Shown here piece by piece: positions 11,360-26,859 of a stretch of DNA of 64,000 nt. Source of the DNA: Actinomycetota bacterium (GTDB lineage: Bacteria > Actinomycetota > Thermoleophilia > Gaiellales > Gaiellaceae); the NCBI GenBank assembly GCA_005884575.1, contig VAWW01000023.1, positions 1 through 64,000 of the forward strand. Direction: 5' to 3'. The position numbers were made by a program, and so were the translations under genes. Under the pieces are notes generated by a model. It searched no databases and had not been told where the DNA came from. It saw nothing but the letters and a program-made list of their open reading frames with translations. Position 1 is the stretch's first letter; each line of letters opens with the position of its first letter.

Positions 11360-11381
11360 GCGGCGGCCTCCGCCGCGTGAA
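11355..11381 (-). promoter_or_regulatory. Hairpin that encloses the cheB start codon
   Basis: A perfect 12-bp stem (11355-11366 with 11370-11381) and three-base loop surround the cheB start. On the minus strand the GGAGG ribosome site spans the loop edge and the GTG is in the 3' arm, so folding should hide the start. Part of the distal arm can also pair with CGTTCACGCG at 11451-11460 at the end of cheR, giving an alternative fold. Confidence 0.5.
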
Positions 11382-11403
11382 CGTGGGGAGGGGTTTCCCT
11401 TCC

Positions 11404-11425
11404 GGGGGAACCGGGAGGTTCCCCC
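11404..11425. repeat. REP-like 22-bp palindrome, copy 2
   Basis: The same GGGGGAACC/GGTTCCCCC stem as at 8097-8118, here with loop GGGA, lies in the 94-base gap between cheR and cheB. It could stall or stabilise the cheR-cheB transcript. Confidence 0.55.
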
Positions 11426-11453
11426 GCGGGAGCGAGCCGAACGCGAGCGACGT

Positions 11454-12317
11454 TCACGCGACCTTCCGGTAGATCCGTTCGTTCGAGTCGAGCTCCTCGT
11501 AGCGGTCCGCGAACGCCGTGAAGTTGATCGACTCCTTGTGCCCGAGGGCGAGCACGCCGAACGTCTCCAGGCTCTCGTAGAACAGCGCGTGGACGCGATC
11601 CTGCAGTGCCTTGTCGAAGTAGATCATCACGTTGCGGCAGAGGATCAGGTTGAACTCGTTGAAGCTGCGGTCCATCGCGAGGTTGTGCTGCGCGAAGACG
11701 ACGTTGTCGACGAGCGACCGCGAGAATTGCGCGCTGTCGTACGCGGCGACGTAGTATTCGGAGAACGAGCGCTGCCCGCCTGCGTTGATGTAGTTCTGCG
11801 TGTACTGCTGCATCTTGTCGAGCGGGAAGACGCCGGTCCGCGCCCGCTCCAGCACCGCCTCGTTGATGTCCGTCGCGTAGATCCGTGTCTTCTCGTAGAG
11901 GTCTTCCTCCTGCAGCACGATCGCGAGCGAGTAGACCTCTTCGCCGGTCGAGCAGCCCGCGGCCCAGATGCGCGTGAACGGATACGTCCGCAGCAGCGGC
12001 ACGACCTTCTCGCGCAGGGCGACATAGAAGCTCGGGTCGCGGAACATCGCGGTGACGTTGATGGAGAGGTCGAGCAGCAGCCGCTCCATGCAGCGCGGGT
12101 CGTGGAGCAGCCGGTCGAGGAGCTGCGCGATCGTCTCGAGGTGCTCGGCGTAGACGCGCCGCCAGAGGCGGCGCTTCAGCGATGCCTGCGCGTACTCGCG
12201 GAAGTCGAAGCCGTAGCGGCGGAAGACGCCTTCCAGGAGCAGCTCGATCTCGAGCCGCTCGAGATCCTCGGCCCGGCGAGGAAGTGCCGGCGGTTCGCTC
12301 ACGGCCGGCGCGGGCAC
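11454..12317 (-). CDS. cheR: CheR-type protein-glutamate methyltransferase
   Basis: The 287-residue protein has the CheR all-helical N-terminal domain followed by the SAM-binding domain with WAAGCSTGEEVYSLA and the CRNVMIYFDKALQ segment typical of the family. CheR uses S-adenosylmethionine to methylate glutamates on helical receptor domains. The GTG start lies one base after the TGA of the giant HAMP kinase, so the two are almost certainly translated from one message. With no chemoreceptor gene present, the HAMP-array kinase is the most obvious candidate substrate. That link is an inference from gene order. Confidence 0.93.
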   Translation of the reverse strand: MPAPAVSEPPALPRRAEDLERLEIELLLEGVFRRYGFDFREYAQASLKRRLWRRVYAEHLETIAQLLDRLLHDPRCMERLLLDLSINVTAMFRDPSFYVALREKVVPLLRTYPFTRIWAAGCSTGEEVYSLAIVLQEEDLYEKTRIYATDINEAVLERARTGVFPLDKMQQYTQNYINAGGQRSFSEYYVAAYDSAQFSRSLVDNVVFAQHNLAMDRSFNEFNLILCRNVMIYFDKALQDRVHALFYESLETFGVLALGHKESINFTAFADRYEELDSNERIYRKVA

Positions 12318-12318
12318 C

Positions 12319-19368
<7,050 letters not shown>

Positions 19369-19502
19369 TGGGAGCTCCTTCGCTTCAGACGCGTGCACGA
19401 CCCGGTGTGTCTCGGGCGTATGCCCGGACGGCTTGGCCGCAGAACCCCAGATCGCGATTAAACTTGTGTTTTCCTGCTTATGATCACCGCAGACTATGCG
19501 GG

Positions 19503-19524
19503 AAACTCATAATCCGACGAGTTT
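19503..19524. promoter_or_regulatory. Inverted repeat upstream of the giant kinase
   Basis: AAACTC and GAGTTT face each other across ten bases in an AT-richer stretch 135 bases upstream of the kinase start. A second palindrome, TAGGCC-AGAT-GGCCTA, lies at 19531-19546. They could be operator sites or part of the leader. No convincing -35/-10 pair could be assigned. Confidence 0.3.
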
Positions 19525-19587
19525 GAAGGATAGGCCAGATGGCCTAGCCTGTCTACCCTTCGGCCTACGACTTGGAGGACTTGAGTC

Positions 19588-20547
19588 CTATGTAGCCAGT
19601 GCGCGCTCGAGGTCGGCCCACAGCGCGTCCGGATCCTCCAGCCCGACCGAGAGCCGCAGCAGCCCGGACGGGACGCGGTCGCCCTCCCAGCGGGCGCGCG
19701 TCTCGATCACCGTCGTCGTCCCTCCGAGCGAGGTGGCATTGACGATCAGCTCGGTCGCGGTCTCGACGCGGCGGGCGGCCTCCCCATCGGCGACGTCGAA
19801 GGACATGAGGCCGCCGATCCCGGGATAACGCACGGTCTCGATCTTCGGATGCGCGCGCAGCCGGTCCGCGAGCTCGCGCGCCGTCGCCGTCTGCCGCTCG
19901 ACGCGGATGCGAAGCGTCTTCAGGCCGCGCAGCAGCAGCCACGCGACGTCGGGTGCAGCAACGATCCCGGCGACTCCGCGGAAGCGCTGCAGCCGCTCGG
20001 CCGTCTCCGGGTCCGCGCAGACGACGGCGCCGAGCAGCGCGTCGTCGTGGCCGGCGAGGTACTTCGTCGCGCTGTGCAGCACGAAGTCCGCTCCCTGCTC
20101 GAGCGGCTGCAGATGGATCGGCGTCGCGGCGGTCGCATCGACGACGACCGGCGCCGGATGCGCGACGGCCGCAGCGATGTCCGGCATCGTCAGGAACGGG
20201 TTCGACGGCGCCTCGAGCCAGACGAGTTGCACTCCGTCCGGCGGCGGTCCGGTCTGGTCGAACTCGACGTGGCGGAGGCCCCAGCGCTCGAGCTCCGTCA
20301 GCAGGACGCCGGTGCCGTAGTAGCAGCCTTCGGCGAGCGCGATCGTGTCATCGGGGTTCAGCAGTCCCAGGACGAGTGCACACGCCGCGCCTGCCCCGGA
20401 CGGAAAGAGCAGCGCCGTGCCGCCGTCGAGCTCGCCGACCTGCCGTTCCGCTTCCTCGACGGTCGGATTCGCATAGCGCGAGTAGTAGAAGCGGCCCGGC
20501 TCGCCGTCCTCGTACGGCCAGATCGTCGAACGGTCCAGGCTGCCCAC
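19588..20547 (-). CDS. Cys/Met-metabolism PLP-dependent enzyme, trans-sulfuration family
   Basis: The 319-residue protein matches the cystathionine gamma-synthase/gamma-lyase fold. YSRYANPTVEEAERQ lies near the start, SGAGAACALVLG follows, and the PLP lysine is in HSATKYLAGHDD. It is shorter than the usual ~380-390 residues, mainly at the N-terminus. These enzymes join or split cystathionine or remove sulfur from Cys/Met derivatives; which reaction applies cannot be decided. It is the last minus-strand gene before the giant kinase and starts 24 bases after the S53 peptidase stop. A six-base palindrome overlaps its stop codon. Confidence 0.85.
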   Translation of the reverse strand: MGSLDRSTIWPYEDGEPGRFYYSRYANPTVEEAERQVGELDGGTALLFPSGAGAACALVLGLLNPDDTIALAEGCYYGTGVLLTELERWGLRHVEFDQTGPPPDGVQLVWLEAPSNPFLTMPDIAAAVAHPAPVVVDATAATPIHLQPLEQGADFVLHSATKYLAGHDDALLGAVVCADPETAERLQRFRGVAGIVAAPDVAWLLLRGLKTLRIRVERQTATARELADRLRAHPKIETVRYPGIGGLMSFDVADGEAARRVETATELIVNATSLGGTTTVIETRARWEGDRVPSGLLRLSVGLEDPDALWADLERALAT

Positions 20548-20571
20548 CGCGCGACTCTATCCAGGCCGTGG

Positions 20572-22506
20572 CTACTGGCCGCGGCCGAGCAGGTGGCCCG
20601 CGATGGTATCCGCGCGCGGTGACCCGAGGCCGGAGGCGAGGTCGTACCCGCCGCGCGCCCGGCAGCACGGGACGGCGTCGTAGATCGCGTTGCTGCCAAG
20701 CGTGACGTCGACGAACGCAGTGGGGTATCTCGTCGCCATCGCGTACAGCAACGGTGGCGCGAAACCCACCCGCGGCAGACCCTGTTCCCGGGCCTTCTGG
20801 ATCCAGAGGGCGATCATCCCGGCCACGAGGGGCGCTGCGGCGCTCGTGCCCCCGACGAAGGCGACGGTCTTTCCCGGACCCTGCGCTGCGCCGCAGCCCT
20901 GGACGCCCGCCGAGCAGACGATCGCGTAGCCCGGCTTCGCATCGGCGAACGCGGACAGGTCGGGAACGAGCCGGGCGCCGGCACGCGCGAACGACCTGGC
21001 CGGCTGCCACCACGGGCGCGGCGCGAACAGACTCTCTCCTCCTCCGCCCGCCGCAACGGCCGTGTACGGAGCCGGAAAGGACGTGTCGTTCCAGACGCCG
21101 GTGGAAGCGATGCCGTTGTCGGGGTCGAGGGTGAGGTTCGTGCCCCCGACGGAAAGCACCCACTGGGAGCTCGCCGGCCAAGAGACTCGCGGCTTCTTGT
21201 CGGCGGCCGTCAGCTTCGCGGTCGGAACGCCGCGTGCGCAGGTCGAGGAGCCACTGTCTCCCGCCGCAACGACGACGGTGATGCCGAGGCTCGCGTAGGA
21301 GGCGAGCAGCCGCTCGACGAGCGTGCGCGCTGCGGTGTAAGGCGCCACCTGCGTCTCGCAGATCCCGTAGGAGACCGAGACGACATCGGGCAGCGACACG
21401 CCCCGCTTGGCGGCCTCGAGCGGACCGGCGAGCAACTGGAGGAAGCCGCCGACGTCTCCATCGTCCTGGTCGTCGACGAGTGGCCGCACCCAGAGGTCGA
21501 ACGCCGCAAGTCGGGGCGCAACGGCAGAGACCACCATCGCGTCGAGCGAGCTCTCCAGAATCGGTTGGACGCCCGCGCCTCCGTGGGTGCGCAACGGTGT
21601 CCCGGCGAACCCGAAGCAGTCGCGGAACAGTGCGACATCGGCGGGCGGCGTCGGTGCTTCGCCGACGATGGCCAGCTTCACACCCTGCCCTCGCAACCCC
21701 TGCCGGTGCAGAGAGGCGATGCCGTACGCAGTGAGAAGCTGGTTGGGAAAGAGGCCGACGGGTGAGGCGAGCACCGCCGGGTCGTCGAAGGTCAGGCAAC
21801 TCGTCCCCACGGTGCCGGTGCGCGTCGGCGTGCCGCCCGCATATGGTCCGCCGACCGGTGTCGGCGCCGCCGACCTCACCTCCACGCGCCCCGGCTGAGT
21901 CAGTCGCGGTCGGCGACTGAGGAAGGGGCTCGCGCCTGCCACAACGTCGACGTTTCCCCGCAGCCCCTTCGGGATCCGTGGCCGCCCCTCGGGCAGCGCG
22001 ACGAAGGCTCCGGCCGACCGCGTCGCGTACAGCGACCACCGTCTCGCGAACAGCCGCTCCAAATGGCCGATCGTCGTCGGCGCGGTGACGCGCAGCCCCG
22101 TCGCGTCGACGCTTCCACGGACGCCCACCGCACGCAGCGCCGCGAGGACCGCGCGCCGCCTCGCCGGGAGGGCACCCAGGCGACGCGCGAACTCCGACAG
22201 CGTCGGGTAGAGGCCGTACGTGGAAGACGACGGATCGCTGGCCGCGCGGGCGGCGCTCGCGATGCCTCTCTGGTCCGCGACGAGGCCGAGCTGCAGCGTG
22301 ACGGGGAAACCTCGGGGCGCGGCGCCGACCCGCTCGAGGCCGGCCCGCGAGGGCAGGCCGAAGTCGACCTCTGCCGGCTGGACAGCTCTCGTTGCGCCGG
22401 ACGTCTGGAGAGCAAGCAGCAGTCCGGCCAGCGCGACTCCGACTGCGAGCAGTCCGGCCAGGGCCGGGATGAGTCGGCGTCTGCGCTTTCCAACCTGAGT
22501 CTGCAT
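20572..22506 (-). CDS. Secreted S53-family (sedolisin/kumamolisin-like) peptidase
   Basis: From the ATG at 22506 the protein has a basic N-terminus (KRRRR) and one hydrophobic signal helix. A GTG at 22554 would add 16 residues. A pro-domain of about 170 residues precedes the catalytic domain. The sedolisin residues can be seen: Glu and Asp in ESSLDAMVVSAVAP, the oxyanion Asp in VVAAGDSGSS, and the nucleophile Ser in VGGTSAAAPLVAG. Near the C-terminus FVDVTLGSN fits the calcium-binding site. S53 enzymes are acid-active serine-carboxyl endopeptidases that self-process after secretion. It diverges from the acyl-CoA carboxylase gene. Confidence 0.92.
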   Translation of the reverse strand: MQTQVGKRRRRLIPALAGLLAVGVALAGLLLALQTSGATRAVQPAEVDFGLPSRAGLERVGAAPRGFPVTLQLGLVADQRGIASAARAASDPSSSTYGLYPTLSEFARRLGALPARRRAVLAALRAVGVRGSVDATGLRVTAPTTIGHLERLFARRWSLYATRSAGAFVALPEGRPRIPKGLRGNVDVVAGASPFLSRRPRLTQPGRVEVRSAAPTPVGGPYAGGTPTRTGTVGTSCLTFDDPAVLASPVGLFPNQLLTAYGIASLHRQGLRGQGVKLAIVGEAPTPPADVALFRDCFGFAGTPLRTHGGAGVQPILESSLDAMVVSAVAPRLAAFDLWVRPLVDDQDDGDVGGFLQLLAGPLEAAKRGVSLPDVVSVSYGICETQVAPYTAARTLVERLLASYASLGITVVVAAGDSGSSTCARGVPTAKLTAADKKPRVSWPASSQWVLSVGGTNLTLDPDNGIASTGVWNDTSFPAPYTAVAAGGGGESLFAPRPWWQPARSFARAGARLVPDLSAFADAKPGYAIVCSAGVQGCGAAQGPGKTVAFVGGTSAAAPLVAGMIALWIQKAREQGLPRVGFAPPLLYAMATRYPTAFVDVTLGSNAIYDAVPCCRARGGYDLASGLGSPRADTIAGHLLGRGQ

Positions 22507-22647
22507 GAACGGTGTGAGGTTCGCGTACGGGTGCGTCCGCGTCTGCACCGCCACCGTGGATCTGCCGGCTCACGTTGGCCGGAGGCTGCGGATTCCGGCT
22601 AGCTGGAGTCCGAGTGGCCCGGAAGGCCAAGGGAGTACGCTCTGGCC

Positions 22648-24219
22648 GTGGCCGCGACCGACGACCAGCAGTCCACCGAAGCGAAGCTCCGGCAGCTCGA
22701 GGAGCTGCGCGACGAGGCGCTCCACGCCGGCAGCGACGCCGCCGTCCAGCGGCGGCGCGACGAGGGACGCCTGCTGGCGCGGGAGCGCGCGGAGGGGCTC
22801 TGCGACCCTGGCTCCTTCGTCGAGCTCGACCGCTATGTGCGCCACCGTGAGGTCGAGTTCGGCATGAGCGAGAGGCGGCCGTACGGCGATGCCGTCGTCA
22901 CCGGCTACGGGACGATCTTCGGCCGCCGCGTCTTCGTCTTCTCCCAGGACTTCACCGTCTTCGGCGGGAGCCTCAGCGAGGTCTTCGCCGAGAAGATCTG
23001 CAAGGTCATGGACATGGCGCTGAAGTACGGCTGTCCCGTGATCGGGATCAACGACTCCGGCGGCGCGCGCATCCAGGAGGGCGTCGTCTCGCTCGCCGGG
23101 TACGCCGAGATCTTCTGGCGCAACGTGCAGGCGAGCGGAGTGATCCCACAGCTCAGCCTCGTCATGGGACCTTGCGCGGGCGGCGCAGTGTATTCCCCTG
23201 CGATGACCGACTTCGTCTTCATGGTCGAGGGCTCCTCGTACATGTTCATCACCGGTCCCGACGTCGTGAAGACGGTCACCGGAGAAGAGGTCACGTTCGA
23301 GGAGCTCGGCGGCGCGACGACGCATGCGTCGAAGTCCGGCGTCGCGCACTTCGTGTCGCCTGACGAGGCGTCGTGCCTCGAGGATGCGCGTTACCTGCTG
23401 TCTTTCCTGCCGCAGTCGAATGCCGATCGGCCCGCCTTCGCCGCGCCGACCGATCCGCCGACGCGCGAGGACGTGGAGCTCGACACGCTGATCCCCGACA
23501 ATCCGAACAAGCCGTACGACATGCACGACGTGATCCGCCGCGTGATCGACGACGGCGAGTTCCTCGAGGTGAACGAGCGCTTCGCCGAGAACATCGTCTG
23601 CGGCTTCGCCAGGCTCGGCGGACATTCGATCGGCGTCGTCGGCAACCAGCCGCGCTCGCTCGCCGGCGTGCTCGACATCGACGCCTCGGTGAAGGCCGCG
23701 CGCTTCGTTCGCACGTGCGACGCGTTCAACATCCCGCTCGTCACATTCGTCGACGTCCCCGGGTTTCTGCCGGGCACGGCCCAGGAGTGGGGCGGGATCA
23801 TCCGGCATGGCGCGAAGCTCCTCTATGCGTACGCGGAGGCGACCGTCCCGACGCTCACCGTGATCACGCGCAAGGCGTCCGGTGGCGCATACGACGTCAT
23901 GAGCTCGAAGCACATCCGCGCCGATTTCAACTTCGCGTGGCCGACCGCCGAGGTCGCCGTGATGGGCCCCGAGGGCGCCGTGAACATCGTCTTCCGCAAG
24001 GAGCTCGAGGAGGTGGCGGATCCGGAGGAGCGGCGCGCCGAGCTGATCGCCGACTACAAGGAGCGCTTCGCGAACCCATACACGGCGGCCGAGCGCGGCT
24101 ACGTCGACGACGTGATCGAGCCGCGCCGAACGCGTCCCGTGCTGATCGACGCGCTCGAGACCTCGCTGACGAAGCGGGAGCCCCGTCCCCGCCGAAAGCA
24201 CGGGAACATTCCGCTCTGA
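22648..24219 (+). CDS. Acyl-CoA carboxylase, carboxyltransferase (beta) subunit
   Basis: The 523-residue protein starts at GTG 22648 with GGGAG twelve bases upstream. It is a full-length carboxyltransferase subunit of the propionyl/acetyl-CoA carboxylase type. The N-half carries [13 protein letters not shown] and [13 protein letters not shown], forming the oxyanion and CoA site. The C-half carries [18 protein letters not shown] and [14 protein letters not shown]. It transfers CO2 from carboxybiotin to an acyl-CoA. The matching biotin carboxylase-carrier gene is about 7 kb away (31214-32974), and a small epsilon-like protein lies at 30164-30286. The next gene overlaps its stop codon. Confidence 0.95.
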   Translation: MAATDDQQSTEAKLRQLEELRDEALHAGSDAAVQRRRDEGRLLARERAEGLCDPGSFVELDRYVRHREVEFGMSERRPYGDAVVTGYGTIFGRRVFVFSQDFTVFGGSLSEVFAEKICKVMDMALKYGCPVIGINDSGGARIQEGVVSLAGYAEIFWRNVQASGVIPQLSLVMGPCAGGAVYSPAMTDFVFMVEGSSYMFITGPDVVKTVTGEEVTFEELGGATTHASKSGVAHFVSPDEASCLEDARYLLSFLPQSNADRPAFAAPTDPPTREDVELDTLIPDNPNKPYDMHDVIRRVIDDGEFLEVNERFAENIVCGFARLGGHSIGVVGNQPRSLAGVLDIDASVKAARFVRTCDAFNIPLVTFVDVPGFLPGTAQEWGGIIRHGAKLLYAYAEATVPTLTVITRKASGGAYDVMSSKHIRADFNFAWPTAEVAVMGPEGAVNIVFRKELEEVADPEERRAELIADYKERFANPYTAAERGYVDDVIEPRRTRPVLIDALETSLTKREPRPRRKHGNIPL

Positions 24220-25622
24220 TCCGACTCGCCGCCGCTCTCGTCGCTGCTCTCGCCCTCGCGGCCGCCGCGTCCGCCGCGACGCCACGACCGCTGCTCGTCG
24301 GCTTCGAGGACGAACCGAGCTTCCTCTGGGCGAACGACCGGTTGGCGATGCTCGATCGTGCGGCGACGGCACATACGAGCCTGATCCGCGTCATCGCCAA
24401 CTGGCACGACATCGCGCCGACCCGACCGCGCAATCCGTCCGACCCGGCCGATCCCGCCTACCACTTCGAGGGCTTTGACGATCTCGTCTGGCAGAGCGGG
24501 CTCCGCGGCATCCGCGTCCTGCTCACCGTCTGGGGAACGCCCCGCTGGGCGAGCGCGAGCCACAAGCTGAACGCGTCACCGCGGCCGTCCGACCTCGGCG
24601 GGTTCTGCACCGCACTCGCGACACGCTACTCAGGCCACTACCGCGGGCGGATGTTCGTCGGCTACTACAGCGTGTGGAACGAGCCGAACAAGGAGCAATT
24701 CCTGTCGCCCCAGTTCGACGCGCATCGCCGGGACGTCGCGCCGAAGGTGTATGCGGCGATGTTCCGCTCGTGCGCAGCCGGAATCAAGAAGGCGAGCCCG
24801 CAGGCGCTCGTCGCGATCGGCGAGACCTCCCCGCGCGGAAGCGACCGGCCGCGCGGCGTCGTTCAGGCGAGCCACTCGCCCGGTCGCTTCGCCCAGCTGC
24901 TCGCGCAAGCGCGACCGCAACTTCGCTTCGACGCGTGGGCGCACCATCCGTACCCGCAGGGCTACCGCGGCTCGCCGACGGCGTCGTTCTCCTGGCCGAA
25001 CGTCGGCGTCGGGAACCTGCCGCGCTTCGAGAGCCGGCTCACGGCGCTCTTCCATCGACGCGTACCGCTCTGGCTGACGGAGTTCGCCTACCAGACCGCA
25101 CCGGAGCAGCCCAGCGGGGTCACCTACGCGCAGCAGGCTGCATATCTGGGCCGCGCGTTCGACGCGTCCGTCAACGTCCCTTCGGTCGGGATGTTCGTCT
25201 GGTACATCTTCCGCGACACCGTCGGGCAGCGGTGGCAGAGCGGCGTGCTGCGGCGGAACAGCCAGCCGAACCCGTCGTATTTCACCTTCCGGAGCAAGGC
25301 GGCTCAGCACGACGTCGCGAACCCGACGATCGTCGTCCCGCCGCGGCCCGATCCGCGCGTTCCGCTGTCGGTCGTCGACTTCAAGGCGGATCAGGTTCCG
25401 GGCGACCCGCCGATCGGCATGACGTACCGCGTCTTCGACACGCGCGGGAACCTCGCGGTGATCGGGCAGGCGCGTGCGATCGTTCCCCTCCAGGGCACAA
25501 TCGACGTCGTCCTGCGCTTCCGGCCGCAGCCTGCGAGGACGTACGTCGCGCTCATCGACCTCAACGACATCCACGGCCACACCTCCCAGCGGCGTGCACG
25601 GCTGCTCGTGACGCGGCGCTAG
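24216..25622 (+). CDS. Secreted clan GH-A glycoside hydrolase, probable CTG start
   Basis: The coding frame opens at CTG 24216, which overlaps the upstream TGA as CTGA. From that codon the product is 468 residues and begins with a clean signal peptide ([20 protein letters not shown]). No ATG, GTG or TTG lies nearby in frame, and the next ATG would remove the signal peptide. The catalytic pair of a retaining clan GH-A enzyme is visible: E156 in VWNEPNK as acid/base and E289 in LWLTEFAYQ as nucleophile. A ~100-residue C-terminal domain may be a carbohydrate- or wall-binding module. The substrate is unknown. The 3' end overlaps the convergent gene by four bases. Confidence 0.85.
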   Translation: MIRLAAALVAALALAAAASAATPRPLLVGFEDEPSFLWANDRLAMLDRAATAHTSLIRVIANWHDIAPTRPRNPSDPADPAYHFEGFDDLVWQSGLRGIRVLLTVWGTPRWASASHKLNASPRPSDLGGFCTALATRYSGHYRGRMFVGYYSVWNEPNKEQFLSPQFDAHRRDVAPKVYAAMFRSCAAGIKKASPQALVAIGETSPRGSDRPRGVVQASHSPGRFAQLLAQARPQLRFDAWAHHPYPQGYRGSPTASFSWPNVGVGNLPRFESRLTALFHRRVPLWLTEFAYQTAPEQPSGVTYAQQAAYLGRAFDASVNVPSVGMFVWYIFRDTVGQRWQSGVLRRNSQPNPSYFTFRSKAAQHDVANPTIVVPPRPDPRVPLSVVDFKADQVPGDPPIGMTYRVFDTRGNLAVIGQARAIVPLQGTIDVVLRFRPQPARTYVALIDLNDIHGHTSQRRARLLVTRR

Positions 25623-26632
25623 GAGTGAAACGCGGCGAGCCGCTCGGCCTCGTCCTCGACCTCCCGCCGGGCAGAGGGCGCGAGTCGCTCGAACGGCTCG
25701 ACCCGCACGCTCCCGTCCTCGAACCTCCACGTCCCGGCGACCGCCCCCTCCACGAGGAACACGGGGAACGATTGCGGAGCCTTGTTGTCGAAGATCAGGG
25801 ACCGGTACCGCTCCGGGAGAACCCCGGCGCTTCGCGCGTGTACAAGGAGGGCAGCATCCCACGTCGGCAGAAACCGGACGGGCGCCGCGGTGTCGGCGTT
25901 CGGGAGGGCCGCGCGAGGCAGGTCGAGCAGTTCCTTCCCCTCCTCGTTGCGGAGGCGCCTCAGCGGCATGCGGTCGAGCGTGTCGGCAAGCCATGTCACG
26001 GGCATCCCCGACCAGCTCGCGATCTCGTTTCGCGTGGCGGGGCCGAAGGCGCCGAGGTAGCGGCGGACGAGGTGCTCCAGCCCTTCGTCCTCGGTCGCCG
26101 TGCACGGGCCGAGCCAGTCCTCGGCCAGTGCGAAGGCGTGCGCGCGACGCTTCTCCCAGGTTCCGGCCGGCGGCACGCGCACGAGCTCCGGGCCGGGAGC
26201 GGCTCCGCGCAGGCCCGTCTTGCGGTAGAGGTCGTTCAACTCGTCGAGCGTGCACGTCCGGCCGCGGAGGGCCTTCTCGACCGCGGCGATCGCGGAGTCG
26301 GCGCGCTTCGCCTCGTCCTTGTGGACGCGGTCCCACCACCGCCGGTAGGCGCGGCGGATGCCGGCGGCGAAGAGCCAGAAGTCCGCGGCCGAGACGATGT
26401 GGATCGTTCCTCGCATCAACGTCGCCTGCACGACGCTCCGACGCTCGAGCGCCCGCGTCAGCACGTCCCGCTCGAATCCCTGCAGGCACGACCAGAGCCT
26501 GATGTACCCGTTCGGCGCGTACTGGTTCTGGATGCCGCCGAGCCGTTCGACCGCGCGCGGGACCGGGACCTTCGCGCGCTCGAGCAGCAGCTGCCGCGCG
26601 AGCAGCGCGCGGTTCAGCTCTCGCGCGGTCAG
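25619..26632 (-). CDS. Winged-helix DNA-binding protein, YcaQ/AlkZ-like family
   Basis: About 337 residues that resemble the winged-helix family including the DNA glycosylase AlkZ/YcaQ. The N-terminus reads LTARELNRALLARQ and ERLGGIQNQYAPNGY, followed by LMRGTIHIVSAADFW. The frame is open from the TAG at 26657 but holds no ATG/GTG/TTG before 26464, and that GTG would delete the conserved N-terminal 56 residues. CTG at 26632 is the likely start. The TAG belongs to the upstream small gene, which is in the same frame. A role in DNA repair or regulation is possible; I cannot identify catalytic residues with certainty. Confidence 0.7.
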   Translation of the reverse strand: MTARELNRALLARQLLLERAKVPVPRAVERLGGIQNQYAPNGYIRLWSCLQGFERDVLTRALERRSVVQATLMRGTIHIVSAADFWLFAAGIRRAYRRWWDRVHKDEAKRADSAIAAVEKALRGRTCTLDELNDLYRKTGLRGAAPGPELVRVPPAGTWEKRRAHAFALAEDWLGPCTATEDEGLEHLVRRYLGAFGPATRNEIASWSGMPVTWLADTLDRMPLRRLRNEEGKELLDLPRAALPNADTAAPVRFLPTWDAALLVHARSAGVLPERYRSLIFDNKAPQSFPVFLVEGAVAGTWRFEDGSVRVEPFERLAPSARREVEDEAERLAAFHS

Positions 26633-26656
26633 CGTCGGGGAGCTATGCGACGTTCG

Positions 26657-26824
26657 CTACTGGTTCCACTTGTCGGCGGTCTTCTTGCCGTGCCCGGTGC
26701 TCTTCGCGCGCGGGTCCGCGTCGTCGGGCTGCCGCTCCTTGCGGAAGACCTCGGCTCCCTTCGGCGGCAAGCCGCCCGTGGCGGGATTCGGCTTCTGGCC
26801 GTCTGTGAGTCGCTTGTTTCCCAT
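26657..26824 (-). CDS. Small basic hydrophilic protein
   Basis: A 55-residue protein (MGNKRLTDGQKPNPATG...) from the ATG at 26824, with AGGA eleven bases upstream. It is rich in Lys, Pro and Asp, lacks hydrophobic segments and is probably disordered. It starts 35 bases after the stop of the GGDEF/HD-GYP gene. The downstream winged-helix gene continues in the same frame after its TAG stop, so suppression or readthrough would fuse the two. I do not recognise a family. Confidence 0.55.
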   Translation of the reverse strand: MGNKRLTDGQKPNPATGGLPPKGAEVFRKERQPDDADPRAKSTGHGKKTADKWNQ

Positions 26825-26859
26825 GCCGGGGTCCTGCGCGGGGGCGCTCCGGCTCAAAC

